From NCBI RefSeq assembly GCF_040807025.1, contig NC_090943.1, positions 25,325,213 through 25,389,212 of the forward strand: a stretch of 64,000 bases of DNA. Direction: 5' to 3'. This DNA comes from Struthio camelus. Its lineage: Eukaryota > Chordata > Aves > Struthioniformes > Struthionidae. Below the pieces are notes generated by a model. That model saw nothing but the letters and a program-made list of their open reading frames with translations. It was not told the DNA's origin and made no database searches. Of this stretch, positions 62,169 through 64,000 are shown in pieces (position 1 is the stretch's first letter; the number at the start of each line of letters is the position of its first letter). The position numbers and the translations under genes were made by a program.

Positions 62169-64000
62169 CTAGGGGGAAACAAAGGAAAGAAAGAAAAAAG
62201 TGGAGGTTAAAATAGTATGTTAAACTTCAGAACAAGTACGGTTTACAGTATGCAGTAAGCTCTATGGAATGTGCCAAATTTGGCTGAAGTGAAACATTTA
62301 TGAATGTAAAGGCTCTCATTCTTTTTAATAAAGCTTCATTCAGGACCTAGGTGAAACATTGTTTTTGATCTTTTTTTTTGTCAATAATCCTGCTACTTTT
62401 TGCTAGCACGCACATACTACCTGGTGGTTGTCATAGTTATGAAAATGCAAAGAAAATAGTAAAAGTTATCTCAGAGATCCAGTCTTTCATGCTCTAGTGC
62501 TAATCCGGCCTGAACTACCATTCAGTGCAAGTTCTGGGCCTATATGAAACATTGTGATAGTAATCTTTCTTCCCCTTCCCCTTTCCCTTCCCCTTCCCTC
62601 CCAGCCCAGTTTTTGCAGAGGCGCTGCAGCCTGCACCAATCTTCCTCTGAACCAAGGGCTGAGATTATAGCATTATCAAGGGCATGCTGTTTATAGGTAT
62701 AGCAAATTTTAGACTCTGTGGAAACTGCAGATGCCCTTGCTTGTTGTTGAGAGTGTGTATGTGATAAAGTGAATTTTCAGATTCATTTTAACTGACTTAC
62801 CTTGTTAGCTCACGTAACTGAGTTTTCATGTGAACCATGGAAATTAGCCCAATAAATAGCTGAAATATTTTGTGACTTAGTATAATTTAACAGTTGATAA
62901 TTCTATAATATCTGCTTTCTGTTTGTCATTTAGGAACTCAGGTCTTCCTTATTTTCTGTTGTTAATATAATAATCCCAGTTCTACCATCAGCAGTGCTCA
63001 GAGATGCTGTTGTTGGTTTTTTTTTTTAAATGAGGGAGCTATATAGCCATGGGGATTTTTTTTAACCATGTGATGGTAAAAAGTGCACACATCACATTTG
63101 GAGATACTAATGGAGGAGAGCACTAAGTCACTAGTAAACCTGTCTGTGGTCACAGTTTACAAGGGACTAGGAAAATTTCCAGAAGAGGCAGAACGAAGAA
63201 GATTTATTAAAGAAAGTCTTTTTCTTACCTGTACAAATCGAAATTCTCGCCAGTTGACACTGTTGCTGACTGAAGGCAAGGAAGTTATTCCCAGCAGAAC
63301 GAATAAAAAAAATCCTAAAATCCCCAAAGCCAAGTAAGAGTCATTAAGCCAGCTATAAGTGTTAATAAATGGATCTGTTCTGTTGTTCAGTGCCTGAAGA
63401 GAAGAAAACATGGTATATATTAAAGTGATAGCAGTTTTAGGATCAATATGTGGAAAAAATATCTTTTAAGAAAACTGGAAGAATATTGTTATATATTAAC
63501 TTTATACCATTATATAAAATATTATATATAATGTTATATAAAATATTATATATAATGTTATATAAAATGTTATACATAAACTATCTCAAAATGATTAAAA
63601 AGAACAGACCAGCTGTCTATTTGGAGATTCTCTTTGAATGGCTACTCAAAAAGCAGAAAAGGCATTATATTACATATAGGTTCTGTGTCCCATTACCTAT
63701 AATTCTGTGGTGCTGCATGTTTCGCACTGGTGTAGATTTACCACTGAGGGCACATATGTGATCCTTTCTTGTTAAATAAAGTCAGACAGTCAGAATTTGC
63801 GCCATTCTTAATGGTAAATGCAGAAAGAGGGAAATATGTTTCTTTAAGTTATTCCTAATTTTTATGGCTTTCCTCCTCATTTTGTTAACACACAAACTAT
63901 GTAGAATGAAGGAGGGAGAGGAGCAAAACTTACTTGGGAGAGAATGAGGCTATTCAGTTTCCATCTTACATAGTAGCGAATTGGAATAACAAAAGTGTAC
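61899..64000 (-). CDS. STEAP4: STEAP4, 3' part (last three coding exons)
   Basis: STEAP4 is a six-transmembrane ferric/cupric reductase of endosomes and plasma membrane; NADPH is bound by a cytosolic FNO-like domain and electrons pass through FAD and one heme. Three exons (64000-63934 partial, 63393-63229, 62168-61899) join in frame and encode the C-terminal part of the membrane domain. Diagnostic stretches are [41 protein letters not shown] and CTAHTLIYG. The histidine in CTAHTL corresponds to an axial heme ligand conserved in the family. The N-terminal oxidoreductase domain and first helices lie beyond the right edge. Confidence 0.96.
62169..63228 (-). other. STEAP4: STEAP4 intron
   Basis: Last intron. 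Contains a CT-rich (CTTCCC)n tract at about 62570-62602 and a T run near 63020. No gene recognised. Confidence 0.9.
63229..63393 (-). CDS. STEAP4: STEAP4 exon: transmembrane segment [12 protein letters not shown]
   Basis: The acceptor is TTCTTCTCTTCAG and the donor GTAAGA (63228-63223). The 55 codons read [40 protein letters not shown] and [15 protein letters not shown]. The membrane part is nearly identical to mammalian STEAP4; the preceding loop is more variable and carries an NRT N-glycosylation sequon. Confidence 0.96.
63394..63933 (-). other. STEAP4: STEAP4 intron
   Basis: Contains the AT-rich tandem repeat at 63511-63578. Nothing else recognised. Confidence 0.9.
63511..63578. repeat. 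24-bp AT-rich tandem repeat, about 2.8 copies
   Basis: Two identical 24-bp units (TATATAAAATATTATATATA plus ATGT) followed by a third, diverged partial copy. The unit is itself partly palindromic. Confidence 0.85.
63934..64000 (-). CDS. STEAP4: STEAP4 exon (partial, runs off the window)
   Basis: Encodes [20 protein letters not shown] and SQ, then the donor GTAAGT (63933-63928), phase 0. This is a membrane-helix end and the following loop of the ferric reductase domain. Confidence 0.93.

Overview
The window is nuclear DNA of an amniote, most likely a bird. It has intron-rich protein genes with vertebrate splice signals, one GC-rich CpG-island promoter in an AT-rich background, and CR1 LINE copies, one ending in the avian/reptilian ATTCTGTG-type tail. 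I cannot name the species. Gene order and orientation, ADAM22 (+), SRI (-), STEAP4 (-), match the segment I know from human 7q21, so this looks like a conserved synteny block.

Layout. Positions 603-25878 hold the 3' half of ADAM22 on the + strand: the end of the EGF-like domain, the transmembrane helix, an 18-nt microexon, the cytoplasmic tail with two RPRSNS motifs, an optional 87-nt cassette, and the last exon ending in the PDZ ligand ETSI. Positions 25879-36137 separate two tail-to-tail genes and contain the ADAM22 3' UTR and the SRI 3' UTR. Positions 36138-46229 hold the complete SRI (sorcin) gene on the - strand: eight coding exons joining in frame into 198 codons, the usual sorcin length. 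The SRI promoter lies in a CpG island at about 45.8-46.8 kb. Positions 46.8-61.7 kb are intergenic and mostly featureless. Positions 61899-64000 hold the last three coding exons of STEAP4 on the - strand, with the gene running off the right edge.

Mobile DNA. A 2-kb 5'-truncated CR1 lies antisense in the last intron of SRI and keeps an uninterrupted reverse-transcriptase frame of about 640 codons. A short CR1 3' end lies at 55.46-55.61 kb (-). A much older CR1/L3-like fossil is suggested at about 16.8-17.3 kb.

The three genes are not a pathway: ADAM22 is a catalytically dead neuronal receptor, sorcin a cytosolic calcium sensor, and STEAP4 a membrane metalloreductase. I found no convincing unknown system. 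The best leads are a possible alternative ADAM22 terminal exon at 10107, a non-mammal-like ADAM22 juxtamembrane exon, the intact CR1 reverse transcriptase, a STEAP4 C-terminal extension, and two hairpins at 12.15 and 51.46 kb. Most other open frames in the window are short, lack homology I can recognise, and look like chance.
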